Positions 1 through 9,648 of a DNA stretch of 64,000 bases are shown piece by piece. The notes beneath the pieces are model-generated. The model was not told the DNA's origin and ran no database searches. It worked only from the letters and a program-made list of their open reading frames with translations. The position numbers were made by a program, and so were the translations under genes. The stretch is taken from contig JALIHJ010000008.1 of NCBI GenBank assembly GCA_022984795.1, positions 186,001-250,000 on the forward strand, given 5' to 3'. The DNA is from Fabrea salina. Taxonomy: Eukaryota; Ciliophora; Heterotrichea; Heterotrichida; Fabreidae. Every line of letters starts with the position of its first letter. Position 1 is the first letter of the stretch.

Positions 1-830
1 GTAACCTCTGGATTGGCAAGGGGTCTTGTTCTTGCAGTGTCTTTGAATAGTCTGCAGACTGTGGACTCTTCACTGTACAACTGAAGCACACAAAGGTTAC
101 CCAGAACCTGGCACCCGACTATGTCTTGGTACGTGGAACAGTTCCTTGCTGCTTGTAGGTAGTAATAGTCAAAAGTTGCACTTGCTGACAAAGAGTAAGA
201 CCCTATACCGTCTTTGGACTCCATTGAGTAATAGTTGACAGTTCTAGCGTTTTCTTCGGGGAACTGGCTCTCAATTTCAGTAATTTCATTGGGAAGAATG
301 CAGGTATTGCCTGACTGTCTGTAGTCAACTCCGCACTTGCACTTGTAATTGTCATCAGGATCCCTAACCATTCCTGGGTGCGGACAAGGCACACACTCGT
401 GGCTTCCGGGACCTAAAAAATAACTTTGGTCAGTACACGCAACACAAGCTTTAGTTTCTCTGTAGCTGCCGTCCTCGTTGAACTCCTGAATGATTTCGTA
501 ACTAGAATAGTCACAAAGACAGTCTTGGGTTTCAGAGTCCACTGTTCCAGGGCAAGACTGGCAAATGTAACTATCTGAAGAAGCAACACGAGGAGAGCAA
601 GACTCGCACTCGAAAGAAGGAAGGTCCCTAGTGGCCTCAGTCTTGGCGGCACCAGGTGCACAGGTACAACCTAACCCGTCTTCTGTTGCTACTTGGTTGG
701 AAGGGCAGGACTGGCAGGTAAGCAGCACAGAGTCAAAGTAAGTATCTACTTCTTGGGGAGTTTGAAGGCAATCAGGGGAAAGTTCGAAACCCAGAACTAG
801 TGAAGCCAGCAGAATTTGAATGACCCGCAT
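1..830 (-). CDS. TMEM67: Meckelin (TMEM67) N-terminal part, runs off the window
   Basis: Meckelin is a membrane receptor-like protein of the ciliary transition zone (MKS complex). Reading leftward from the ATG at 830-828, the frame is open to the window edge for about 276 residues. It starts with a short hydrophobic signal peptide (MRVIQILLASLVLG) followed by a Cys-rich ectodomain full of CxxC pairs. The segment CQVLGNLCVLQLYS corresponds to the conserved CQALGNMCVMN block of animal meckelin. The transmembrane part lies outside the window. The start lies 13 bases from the start of the divergent neighbour, so both probably share one tiny promoter region. The family call is from recognition of this ectodomain pattern. 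Confidence 0.8.
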   Translation of the reverse strand, partial: MRVIQILLASLVLGFELSPDCLQTPQEVDTYFDSVLLTCQSCPSNQVATEDGLGCTCAPGAAKTEATRDLPSFECESCSPRVASSDSYICQSCPGTVDSETQDCLCDYSSYEIIQEFNEDGSYRETKACVACTDQSYFLGPGSHECVPCPHPGMVRDPDDNYKCKCGVDYRQSGNTCILPNEITEIESQFPEENARTVNYYSMESKDGIGSYSLSASATFDYYYLQAARNCSTYQDIVGCQVLGNLCVLQLYSEESTVCRLFKDTARTRPLANPEV

Positions 831-843
831 ATTTATAATCAGA

Positions 844-2037
844 ATGAGTTACAAGGAATTCATGAGTGGCAGCTTAGATGCAGAAACCAGGATGTACAAG
901 ACAATGGATATGTGTGACCAAATGGTGAGGTCTTCAATGATCAGTTCTTCGAAGTTTGAAGAAATGAGGAAAAACCTCGCCACTACTGCAGACACCATCA
1001 AAAACCTCAAACTAGAAAAAGACTCAGCGGAGAGGGCACTTAACTGTGCTTTTGCAGAGAAGAAAAAAGCTGTTTACCAACTCATAGAAGTGACAGCTGC
1101 TCTAGAAAAAATCAACAAAAAGAACAAGTCTTACAAAGACAAGATTCACTACCTAGAAAAAAGAAACCACGACTTAGAAAAAGAACTACGCAAACACACT
1201 GTAAAGAAAAGAGAACTTGAAATGAGTGACTTAAGAGTGGAGGATGTGAGTTGGAAGCAGCTCGATGAACTAAGACAAGGACTAAGGGCAGACTACCAAA
1301 CAAACGAAAACAAACAAGAACTAAGGTCTTATTCTTGGTACTTAGTTGAAAAGATGAGAGAAATTCCCTGGGTTTACCGAATGTTCAGGGACAGAGTTAG
1401 GTGTTCAAATCGGTTTTTTGAACTTATTGAAAAGCAAGCATACTGCACAGCTTTTCTTCTAGTGATGCAGTTTTTAAGAGACCTGCTGGGGTGGATTGAA
1501 ACTGCCTTTGGAAAAAACCAAGCTTTCTGTGTAGATACTCCTACTAAGGACTACGAATACTCTCCAGACAAAATTTCTATTTCCACCACCACCCAAACCC
1601 CAGACTCTGTGTCTAAAAACAACTTTGAGAACCTGATTAAAGAAACTTCAGAACTAATAACTCACCTCCAAAGCCAAGGCTCCAGACTCAGCAAACTCAA
1701 CGAGGACATTTCTCGTTCTAGGGCAGACTCCATGCTTAAACAAAGCACCTCAGAAAAAACCATAAAACCACTAGCCATTAGCTCATTGCAAAAACCAACG
1801 GACACTCCTGCTCTTTCAGATAGAACCATCCACCCTAAAAGAATTAGCTTCACCAAAGAGAGTCCTGCAAAAGAAGCTCTAGCTAACCCCTCCCAAAAAC
1901 CCAAAACTCCTAAAAAGCCACTCCAGCACAAATTCGAGGAAAAAATAATGCCACCTATAGATAAAAATGATCGCTGGAATAGCGTAAGTGACTTCTTTAG
2001 CATTGGAACTCGTGAAAGAAGTAAAACTCATTATTAG
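844..2037 (+). CDS. Coiled-coil protein, unknown function
   Basis: This 397-residue protein has no family that I recognise. Residues about 40-170 are heptad-rich, Lys/Glu-rich coiled coil. Residues about 175-250 hold a more globular part with Trp, Tyr and Cys (SWYLVEKMREIPWVYRMFRD) that could be a small helical domain. The rest is Ser/Thr/Pro-rich and probably disordered. I chose the ATG at 844 because the earlier in-frame ATG at 820 lies inside the divergent meckelin coding sequence. The stop is TAG, and the next gene converges 16 bases away. A structural cytoskeletal or ciliary role is possible but only inferred from composition. Confidence 0.7.
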   Translation: MSYKEFMSGSLDAETRMYKTMDMCDQMVRSSMISSSKFEEMRKNLATTADTIKNLKLEKDSAERALNCAFAEKKKAVYQLIEVTAALEKINKKNKSYKDKIHYLEKRNHDLEKELRKHTVKKRELEMSDLRVEDVSWKQLDELRQGLRADYQTNENKQELRSYSWYLVEKMREIPWVYRMFRDRVRCSNRFFELIEKQAYCTAFLLVMQFLRDLLGWIETAFGKNQAFCVDTPTKDYEYSPDKISISTTTQTPDSVSKNNFENLIKETSELITHLQSQGSRLSKLNEDISRSRADSMLKQSTSEKTIKPLAISSLQKPTDTPALSDRTIHPKRISFTKESPAKEALANPSQKPKTPKKPLQHKFEEKIMPPIDKNDRWNSVSDFFSIGTRERSKTHY

Positions 2038-2053
2038 CTATTTAATACATTGA

Positions 2054-2659
2054 TTAGATGAAAAGAGGTGTTTTGGAACGCTTAACAGGGGAGGGATTTT
2101 GAATCCTGCTTTTAGGTCTCACAGGAGGCTTTTTAGGTGTGTAAAAAGCAATGTTCTTTTTGTTTTCCTTAGTGGTGTTAGTAGGGTTAAGAGTTTTTCT
2201 GGGTAGTCGGGGCTTAGGTTCAAAATCAAAAACTGGAACTTCTTTTTGATTAGTTTTGCTAGGCCCCAGTATTTTGCGCATGGACTCCAGTATATCTTCA
2301 TTAGCATTATTTGTTTGAATTGTTTCTTCTAACTGTTTTGTTAGGGCTTCGTTCTTTTCTTGTTCTTTTTCAATAACTTTTTTAAGTAACTCTAGGTGGA
2401 GTCTCTTCATCTTTTCCCTGTAAGCTCGGTATTCGTAGCTTTTTTTAAGTTCTAAGTTTTCGAACTTAAGTCTTTCTCTGTCTTCAAACAGAATATCAAA
2501 TTGGGACTTAAGTTCTTCATACTGCGCATATGTGACTATACGTGAAGAGTCAACTAAGGGAGAGCTGAGTCCGCTTATCAAGTTTGAGTCGTCCATGTTC
2601 AAGATTGAAGTTGAAAAAGGAGATGATAGTTCTTCTAACGACTTTTTGCAAAAGGCCAT
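2054..2659 (-). CDS. Small coiled-coil protein, unknown
   Basis: 201 residues. The N-terminal 50 residues are Ser-rich, residues about 50-130 form a Glu/Lys coiled coil, and the C-terminal tail is basic and rich in Pro, Lys and Thr (RPKSRIQNPSPVKRSKTP), typical of a disordered, possibly phosphorylated tail. No recognised domain. The start at 2659 is 38 bases from the divergent LRR gene, and the stop faces the preceding coiled-coil gene across 16 bases. Confidence 0.65.
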   Translation of the reverse strand: MAFCKKSLEELSSPFSTSILNMDDSNLISGLSSPLVDSSRIVTYAQYEELKSQFDILFEDRERLKFENLELKKSYEYRAYREKMKRLHLELLKKVIEKEQEKNEALTKQLEETIQTNNANEDILESMRKILGPSKTNQKEVPVFDFEPKPRLPRKTLNPTNTTKENKKNIAFYTPKKPPVRPKSRIQNPSPVKRSKTPLFI

Positions 2660-2697
2660 TTAATTAGTTCTAACGATTTGGAATATGTTCTAATTTA

Positions 2698-5328
2698 ATG
2701 AACAGAGAAACGGCAAAAGAAATTCTTTACGAAAACTACGCTCACTTGTGCGCCCAAAAGTCCCTTTCACCCGATCAAAGTATATTAACTCAAGACCAAA
2801 CTGAAGATTTTGTGTTGGATCTAGATAACAAAGCTTTGGGCGACCACCACAGTGCAGCAATCTTAAGTGCTCTTAAAGTGGACGGGCACTTCAGGGAACT
2901 TAGAATGGCTGATAACTCCTTAGGACCCAACTCTATGAATGTGATAGCTGACCTTATGAAAGAGGATGCTTCTTCACTTGCCATTATTCGTCTCGAAAGG
3001 AACCAAATTACTGAAGAAAAGGCTCTGGACTTGTTGTCTGCTAAAAAAATTGCCCAAATCCAGTACAAAAGAATTTGGAAACTTTACTTAGACGAAAACC
3101 CAATCAAACCCAAAACCATTAAAAGCCTAAAGTCCAACTTTCTAAGCTCTCACAGTCCAAACCCTACAGAAGACCTAGACTTAACCTACAACGAAAGGGC
3201 CAAGATGAAGTATTTAGGAGACGACAGCTTTAAAAAAGAAATCAGAAACATGATTGAAAACTCCCAACAACCTGAAAGCAGGTCCATCAGCCCTGTGAAC
3301 CAAAAGAACTCCCAAGTAGTTAACTACAGAAACACCGACCTTGAAAACGTTCCTTACCACCTCCAAAACAGCTTTACAAAAGCCTTAGCTTTAGGCAACA
3401 ACAAAATCAAAAGACTGTGCAATTTTCCAAGCTCACTTTTAAAACTTGAACTGTGCAACAACTTCATTAAGAAAATAGAAAAACTAGACTCCTGCACAAC
3501 ACTTAAAGTACTTGACCTGTCTCAAAACCAAATATCCAAAATAGAGGGTCTTCGGAACTGCAAGCATCTCCAAGAACTTAGTTTGGGGTCCAACAACATC
3601 AAACAAGTTGAAAACATTGAAATGCTGAAAAAACTTTCTAGACTGAACTTAGAAAACAACCTTTTGTCTTCTGCAGGTTCGATCAGGGCATTGTCGCTCA
3701 ACACAAGTTTGAAACTTCTGGTGCTCAAAGGCAACCCCATTTCTGTGCAGGGCAAGTACAGACCTACAATAGTAGGTTTCATACCTAAGTTGGCTTCTCT
3801 GGACTACATGCCTTTGCCCGGGAACTACTCTTCTTTCAGCAAGGCAGACTCTAACTTTTTTTCTTCTTCTATGCTTAGTTTAGACACCAAAACCTCAAAC
3901 ACTCCTAAGTACTTCAACTCTGAACAAAAACACAACTTCTACAAAGCACCTAAGTCAGACATTCGACCTAAAAAAAACCAGTCACCCAAAAAAGAAGAAA
4001 AACCCCCTGAAAGGTTTAAACCCAGCACCAACAGACAACTTTACCAGATCCGGAACTACTTTAAAAGCATTTACATCTTCAAAGGACTGCCTAACCCTTT
4101 CATTGAAGCTTTGATTAAGTCGAGTTACTACTTTGTAAAGGACTCTTCAGAAATAATCGTAAGGTACAACTCCATTGTAGAAAAAGCACTTATAGTGATT
4201 TCAGGCAAACTCAAGTACAAAAGCCAAATTTACTCGAAAGGAGAAAGTTTGTTTGTAGAAAGTTTGATACTTCCAGAACAAGCTACAGAAGACGTAGTTG
4301 TTTGTGAAAAAAGCAGGTACTTAGAACTCTACAAGTCTGACTTAGAGTCACTAGCCAGCAAAGCTACTAAATACAAAGAAATCTACACCAAAAACTACTT
4401 CAACAACCAAATAGACAAACCTTCAAAAGAAGCACAGACTTCCCAAGTTCCCAAACTGGACTTTAAAAGCTTAGGCGTGAAAGCTCTGGAAATCAAAGAC
4501 TTAGAAAAGCCCCAAAGTGCTATAAAACTTAAAGTCCAGAAAGAAATAGAAGATCTACTTAACTCTGCAGACCCCTACGACTTGTCTTTGCCTGAAACCC
4601 CTCCTTCTTATGACTACTTTAAGAACCTAGAAAACAAAGTAGACGCTCTGTACACAGTTTACGAAAAAGAAAGAAGCTTGCAAAACAGCAAAAAGAACAT
4701 TGAAAAAGAAGCCTTTGAGTTCGTAAACACCATTGAAGACAAAGGACCTGAGTTCATAGCTCTCAACAAAAGCAAGTTCAAAGAAATATCTGAACTGGTC
4801 AAACCAGAACCCAACGAAGAAAGTTTTTGGATGAAAGACTTAGTTTCTTCAATTGAAAAAGAAGAAACCAAAAAGATCCAAGAAAACCTTGAAGCCAGAG
4901 TAGCTGACCTGAAAGAAGAAGTATCCACCCAACAGTTAACTCTGTCCAACCTACTCAAGCAAAAAAACGCCAGCAAACAAAAAATCCAAAACTACAAAGA
5001 AGTTCTTGAAGAGTGCGACTTACTCAAGATGCACGAAGACCCTGCCCCCGTCATTGACGAAATATGTGGAAAGTACCTAAGCGAAGAAAGCATAAAAGAA
5101 CTTGCAGACGAAATCATGCAACTCACTTTCCGTTCTAACCAAATGAAGCAGAGCCTAATTGAAGTGTTTAAACACCTAGAAGCCGGAAACCAACAAAGAG
5201 TTTCAGAAATAGAAAAAAACATACAAAGCCTCATTCCTGAAAAAACCCCTATAGCTTACGTACCCTTGAAAATGCCTGTGTCGCCGAACGGAGACTACAG
5301 TCCTAGCGAAGTAAGTTCTGATGATTAG
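2698..5328 (+). CDS. Leucine-rich-repeat protein with a cyclic-nucleotide-binding-like fold and coiled coil
   Basis: 876 residues. An N-terminal block (about 35-140) resembles ribonuclease-inhibitor-type LRRs. SDS22-type LRRs follow at about 220-370 (LKVLDLSQNQISKIEGL, LSRLNLENNLL) with an LRR-cap-like end. After a basic linker, residues about 445-565 resemble a degenerate cNMP-binding beta roll (VIVEKALIVISGKLKYKSQIY-type pattern), but I see no clear cyclic-nucleotide phosphate cassette, so nucleotide binding is doubtful. The C-terminal third is acidic coiled coil. LRR plus coiled-coil proteins of this kind are common in ciliate axonemes and basal bodies, but the role here is inferred. Its TAG stop abuts the convergent Beclin stop with no base between. 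Confidence 0.75.
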   Translation: MNRETAKEILYENYAHLCAQKSLSPDQSILTQDQTEDFVLDLDNKALGDHHSAAILSALKVDGHFRELRMADNSLGPNSMNVIADLMKEDASSLAIIRLERNQITEEKALDLLSAKKIAQIQYKRIWKLYLDENPIKPKTIKSLKSNFLSSHSPNPTEDLDLTYNERAKMKYLGDDSFKKEIRNMIENSQQPESRSISPVNQKNSQVVNYRNTDLENVPYHLQNSFTKALALGNNKIKRLCNFPSSLLKLELCNNFIKKIEKLDSCTTLKVLDLSQNQISKIEGLRNCKHLQELSLGSNNIKQVENIEMLKKLSRLNLENNLLSSAGSIRALSLNTSLKLLVLKGNPISVQGKYRPTIVGFIPKLASLDYMPLPGNYSSFSKADSNFFSSSMLSLDTKTSNTPKYFNSEQKHNFYKAPKSDIRPKKNQSPKKEEKPPERFKPSTNRQLYQIRNYFKSIYIFKGLPNPFIEALIKSSYYFVKDSSEIIVRYNSIVEKALIVISGKLKYKSQIYSKGESLFVESLILPEQATEDVVVCEKSRYLELYKSDLESLASKATKYKEIYTKNYFNNQIDKPSKEAQTSQVPKLDFKSLGVKALEIKDLEKPQSAIKLKVQKEIEDLLNSADPYDLSLPETPPSYDYFKNLENKVDALYTVYEKERSLQNSKKNIEKEAFEFVNTIEDKGPEFIALNKSKFKEISELVKPEPNEESFWMKDLVSSIEKEETKKIQENLEARVADLKEEVSTQQLTLSNLLKQKNASKQKIQNYKEVLEECDLLKMHEDPAPVIDEICGKYLSEESIKELADEIMQLTFRSNQMKQSLIEVFKHLEAGNQQRVSEIEKNIQSLIPEKTPIAYVPLKMPVSPNGDYSPSEVSSDD

Positions 5329-6402
5329 TTACTCTTCAAGTATACACCTCCAAAGTAAGTATTTAAGATTTTGCAGCATGAACCTTAAAGCCCTGGTCCA
5401 GTTTTCTTTGTTGGAAACTTCCAAAGTTACAGGAATTCCGTCTATGCAGTTGTCTTGTATTTTGTACGGAATTGAGCACCCAGGGTCTTCTATTTCCATG
5501 TACACTGACAACTCGTACAAAGTTTCCAAAAACAACTGCTGCGCGTAGTTAAACCTCCCAATCATCTTAGTGAAAGCAGTGTCTGAACAAAACAGCTCAA
5601 ACCGGTTAACGTCTTCGTGCACAGGAGAAATCCTTGAAAAGCACCCTAGAGGGTACAGATTGCACTGGGCACTTTTGAAGTTTCTAAGCCTCGAAAGTGT
5701 AGAAAGCAAGAGTGCACACTGTCCCCAAGCTGCGTTAATTTCTTCCCAAGGAACCAACTCAGTGTCTAGTCTGCCCAGTCTCAGTCCTGATATGGTCCCA
5801 AACTGGTTTTCAGAAGAAATGTAAAATATGTCATTCAGCACGTTGACCTTTTTCAAAAGCAAAAGTTCTTCTTCTGCAATGTTAGTTCTTTGGAGTATTT
5901 CGGCGTGGTTTTCTTCGAAGTTCATCAGTTTGGATTCTAGTTTGTTGGCTTCTTCCCAAAACTCGTGTTCTTTGTGAATGACTTCAGTGAGTTCTTTCCT
6001 TAGAGACTTGAATTCTGAATTTTGGTGCTTTTCTTCTATTTTAAGTTGCATGAGTTTGTTTTCGAGTTCTTCTATTTCAGAGTCTTCAACATCTTCTTCG
6101 TTGTCCTGAGCTGCTTGAGCTGTAATTACCTCTAGTTGGTTTTCAAGCAGCTGCTTGTAGTTGCTGGACTCAGTAAGTCTTTTTTCAAGAGACTCCAAAA
6201 GTTGGTTTAAGCAGTTTTCGCACAGAGTGTTTTCTATTCCTTCTTGGGAACTTGCAAGTTCAAGAACTCTGTCACTTTTCATAACGTCTTCGTACAAGGA
6301 ACTGTCAACCTTGCTGTAGTCCTGAATTTCAAGCAAGGGTCCATCTACTTCACTTACTTGAAGAGGGTGCTTGCAAATATAACACTTAGTCACAATATCC
6401 AT
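5329..6402 (-). CDS. ATG6: Beclin 1 / Atg6 autophagy protein
   Basis: Beclin 1/Atg6 is a core subunit of the class III PI3-kinase (Vps34) complexes that start autophagosome formation and act in endosomal traffic. The 357-residue protein has an N-terminal paired-Cys segment (CYICKHPL and CENCLNQ, a likely metal-binding pair), a central acidic coiled coil (about 85-180), and the evolutionarily conserved domain with the family hallmark QFGTISGLRLGRL and VPWEEINAAWGQ. The end (NWTRALRFMLQNLKYLLW) matches the family C-terminus. I start at ATG 6402-6400 (MDIVTKC) rather than 13 codons upstream, because the divergent gene begins at 6404, leaving one base between start codons. Confidence 0.9.
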   Translation of the reverse strand: MDIVTKCYICKHPLQVSEVDGPLLEIQDYSKVDSSLYEDVMKSDRVLELASSQEGIENTLCENCLNQLLESLEKRLTESSNYKQLLENQLEVITAQAAQDNEEDVEDSEIEELENKLMQLKIEEKHQNSEFKSLRKELTEVIHKEHEFWEEANKLESKLMNFEENHAEILQRTNIAEEELLLLKKVNVLNDIFYISSENQFGTISGLRLGRLDTELVPWEEINAAWGQCALLLSTLSRLRNFKSAQCNLYPLGCFSRISPVHEDVNRFELFCSDTAFTKMIGRFNYAQQLFLETLYELSVYMEIEDPGCSIPYKIQDNCIDGIPVTLEVSNKENWTRALRFMLQNLKYLLWRCILEE

Positions 6403-6403
6403 T

Positions 6404-7481
6404 ATGTTTCGCAGAAATCTCAGAAGAGCCTTTTCTAGCAAAAGAGACCTGAATTCTTACTACAAAGTAACTGGAATTTACTTTTTGGCCGCTGGAACTT
6501 TGCTGGGAGGCTACAAAGCTTGGGACTACTCCCGTGACCCTCCTGCACAGCGCAAACACCGCACAGAACTTCTCACCCAAAAAATGAACCAAAAACCAGA
6601 GTTCCAAGGAGTGAAGAGACCTCAGAGCCAAGAAGTAATCGAAAAAGCTAAAGAAGCACTAGTTGTGGTGTTTGGCCAAGAAAATTCAGGAAAAAGCACT
6701 TTTTTAGACCAAATTGAAAACGAAGTAGGTTCTAGACCTGTTGTTAGAATCAACTGCAAAGAGTCCGTTGAAGAAACTATGAACTCCTTTAACTTTGAGA
6801 AAAAACTCAGTAAGCTATAGAAAGGCCAGAGCGAATTTAACAAGTTCCTAGAAAACATCAAAGACGCCTTAAAAAGAGTCCAGACCTTAAACCCTGTACT
6901 TATAGTAGACAACATCCACAAGTTGAACTCTGTGCTCTACGACAAACTACTATTTCTGGCAAGTAACTGGAAGAAATCTGGGACCTGTGATGTAGTTATT
7001 TCAACCAGTGATACAAAAGTAGTTTCTTGGAGTTACTCCTGTAAGTTACACTTAGACGCTAATCCCCACATAGTAGAACTCGGAAGGTTTAGACAAAGAA
7101 CAGTTCATACAAGTTTTGTCTTCCCAACCTAACTTTTCAAGTCAAGAAGCTAGCATTCTCTACGATGAGTGCGGTCCTGCACTGGACTTTGCAATTGACA
7201 TGTTTTCACAGAACAAAAACTCCCAGACTTACATTCAAGAAAAGTCCAAACTGGCAGAAGAGCACATTCAACAACTACTCAAAACCAAACCAGCACTGCT
7301 CGAAAGTGTTTACAGCACAGTTGCAGTGGTGTCTAAAGAAAGACCTTTGGGAGACACCTTTGCAGGAACTGAGGTAGCTCAAGAGTTCAAGGAAAGAGGC
7401 ATTATGCAGGAGTTCCCCAAAGGATCCACTCGCTTCAGAAACAAGTGCATGTTGAAAGCAGTTGCAAGAAGTTTAAGTTAG
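6404..7481 (+). CDS. Mitochondrial membrane-anchored P-loop ATPase (two 15-nt introns, one frame break)
   Basis: The N-terminus (MFRRNLRRAFSSKRD) looks like a mitochondrial presequence, followed by one hydrophobic span (about 20-38). A Walker A motif (VVVFGQENSGKST) and a Walker B-like strand (PVLIVDNIHKL) indicate an archaeal-ATPase/STAND-like P-loop NTPase. Two introns fit the local pattern: 6810-6824 (which contains the in-frame TAG) and 7041-7055. After removing them the frame must still move by one base near 7088 to go from HIVELGR to LDKEQFIQVL, a typical stretch for this fold. I found no GT-AG intron of 13, 16 or 19 nt that would do this. Either the consensus has one extra base or the gene is damaged. 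About 348 residues are expected. Confidence 0.6.
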
Positions 7482-7486
7482 TTTAA

Positions 7487-9349
7487 ATGGAAGACGCTTT
7501 GACAGTCGAGTTAATAGTAAGCTTTACTTAGCAAGTTTGTTCTGGAAACGAACAGATCTCAGCTTTGAGGACACTAGAAATAGCTTTTACAAACATTAAA
7601 AGACTAGACAACTTGCAGTACTGCTATAACCTGCAGGACTTAGGATTGATTTCAACCGGGCACTTAGAAAACTTGGACGCTTTAGGAAAAGTAAGTCACT
7701 CTCTTGAAACCTTAAGGATCATTAACTGCTCCATTACAATAGATCCTGCAATTTCTAGTTTGACCAACCTCAGAGAACTTTATCTGCCTAACAACCAAAT
7801 CTCTAAAATAGAAAACCTAAATTGTTGTCCTTTGCTAAGTAAACTTTGGCTTTTTTCCAACCAAATCACTAAAATCGAAAACTTAGAGTCCAACTCCAAA
7901 CTAAAACAACTTTACTTGCAAGACAACCAAATTTCAAAACTCGAAAACTTAGAAACCCTTGTAAATCTTCAAGAACTCCACATTTCCCAAAACCCCATTA
8001 GGGACTTTTCGTCCTTAAACCACTTGTCAGAACTTCCACTTTTGAAAGTGCTAGAAATAGCAGGCCATGACTTCGAACCTTGTCCAGTTTCAAAATACGA
8101 AGGCTACAGAAACTTTGTGCTGAGCACTGTAGGTTCCTACTTAGAAGTGCTGGACGGAGAACAAGTCCACTCAGTCACCAAAGAAACCGCCAGAAAAGAG
8201 TACATCCAAGAAGCCCTAAAACTCCAAGAAGAACTCGAAAGCATTGAGCACCAACACAGAACTACAATAATGCACCTCGACAGCAAAAACAAAGAAAACG
8301 AAGAACAACTTAAGTACGTGCAAAGAATGCTTGTGGAGGACCTTCACAACCTGCAGTCTGACATCGAAGAAGGCAAAACCAAAATGATGAAAGAACACCA
8401 AAGACTCAAATCTCTGAGAAACAAAAGTGAAGATGCACTTAAACAAGACTTGAAAAAAATACAAAACAAATTTAACAGTGAAGTAGACAAAATCCAAAAA
8501 GAACAAGAAGATAAACTCAAGCTTGAAAAACTCAGACAACAAGAAGCAATTACAGCTTTAGAATTTGAAGAAAAGGTTGCCCACGACTTAATTGACATTT
8601 TGTACTCCACAGAGGGCTCTGTTTTGTACATTGAGTTGTCTGAAAGTTCAAAAGAGTACAAATTCATTGAAAGTCTTGTTAAGGAAAAAAAGCAAAGTTC
8701 TGTGACTTTGCGAAAGGCCTACCAACTCTCAGAACCCCTTCAAAGAGAAACTTCTGTGGGGAAGTACTTGTTTGCTAAGCTCGACTACAGAAACCTAAAA
8801 GAAGTTATTCAAAACCACACTTGCAAAGAAGCCCTTAAGTTCCACTCAAGCTTTAGCAAGTGTCTTTTTGAAACTCCGTGCCTAGTGCTTGTAGCAAAAC
8901 CGCTTGAGTATAACTCTGAAGAGTCCCTAGAACTCCTTGAAGAAGACCTAAACAAGGTAGTTTTTGAGTACCTTTTAGTTGTAGAAACTCCAAGGTATGG
9001 GTTTACTGGGAACTTCAGAGAAGTTGTTGACGAAAGAATGCTAGCTTTTTTGTCCGAGCCCCTAGAAGTGCCCTTAGGAGCCTACAAACAACTTCAAAAG
9101 TTTGAAAGCGAAGCTTTAGAAAGGTACAACGAGCACTTAAGAAGAGTTTGGGGAGAACTAGACCCAGACTCTATGGAAAAAATTAAGGAACAAGATGAAG
9201 AAATAGGCCTTCTTATGAAAAACTCTGAAGACTTAAAGTTGCAAATTGAGTCTGAAAGAAACAACCAAATGCAGATGTTAAAGGAACTAAGAGTCAACGT
9301 GAAAGAACCCCAACTGCCTTCTTTAAAAGACTCTAGAAAAACTAAGTGA
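7487..9349 (+). CDS. SDS22-type leucine-rich-repeat coiled-coil protein
   Basis: I place the start at ATG 7487, six bases after the previous stop, with a first exon of ten codons, a 15-nt intron at 7517-7531 (GTAAGCTTTACTTAG, which holds an in-frame TAG) and one long second exon ending in TGA. The roughly 615-residue product has five or six SDS22-like LRRs (about 40-160: LYLPNNQISKIENL, LWLFSNQITKIENL, LYLQDNQISKLENL), an LRR cap (LEVLDGEQV), a long charged coiled coil (about 230-360), then a globular region and a final coiled coil. The layout recalls ciliary LRR proteins such as LRRC9, but I cannot confirm orthology. Confidence 0.75.
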
Positions 9350-9350
9350 A

Positions 9351-9635
9351 TTATATTTTGGTGTTTTGAATAGAATACAGAGAGTCTTGCCAAAACAAAG
9401 CTTCTGAAGAGTGCAAGTCCAACTGGACTTCAGCAGTTTGCTTAAGTAGTTCTCCTAAGTGAGTGTTTCTCTTTGCTCCAAAAGTGAAATGTTCTTCTTG
9501 AACTTTTTGCTCGATGTCTTGAATTTCTTTTTTAAGTGTTTCAAGGATACTTTGAGTCTTCGAAATTTGAGAAGAGTACTTTGCAGAGTTGTCTTCGTCA
9601 TTGCTGCTTCTGTGTTTAGTTTCGATTCTGCTCAT
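9351..9635 (-). CDS. Small coiled-coil protein, unknown
   Basis: A 94-residue protein that is mostly one amphipathic helix (residues about 20-75), with a polar Ser/Asn-rich start. No family recognised. Its stop faces the preceding LRR gene stop across a single base, and its start is 13 bases downstream of the stop of the same-strand sorting nexin gene. Length and ORF integrity between tightly packed neighbours support a real gene. Confidence 0.55.
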   Translation of the reverse strand: MSRIETKHRSSNDEDNSAKYSSQISKTQSILETLKKEIQDIEQKVQEEHFTFGAKRNTHLGELLKQTAEVQLDLHSSEALFWQDSLYSIQNTKI

Positions 9636-9648
9636 TAAAGTTTCTTGT

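Noticed and set aside
6818-6820. Stop-codon reassignment (TAG read as an amino acid)
   Set aside because: The in-frame stops at this and other loci lie within 15-nt introns with conserved ends, and all three stops end genes elsewhere.
7085-7091. Programmed frameshifting of the Euplotes type
   Set aside because: No AAA-TAA or similar slippery site; a consensus indel is simpler, though not excluded.
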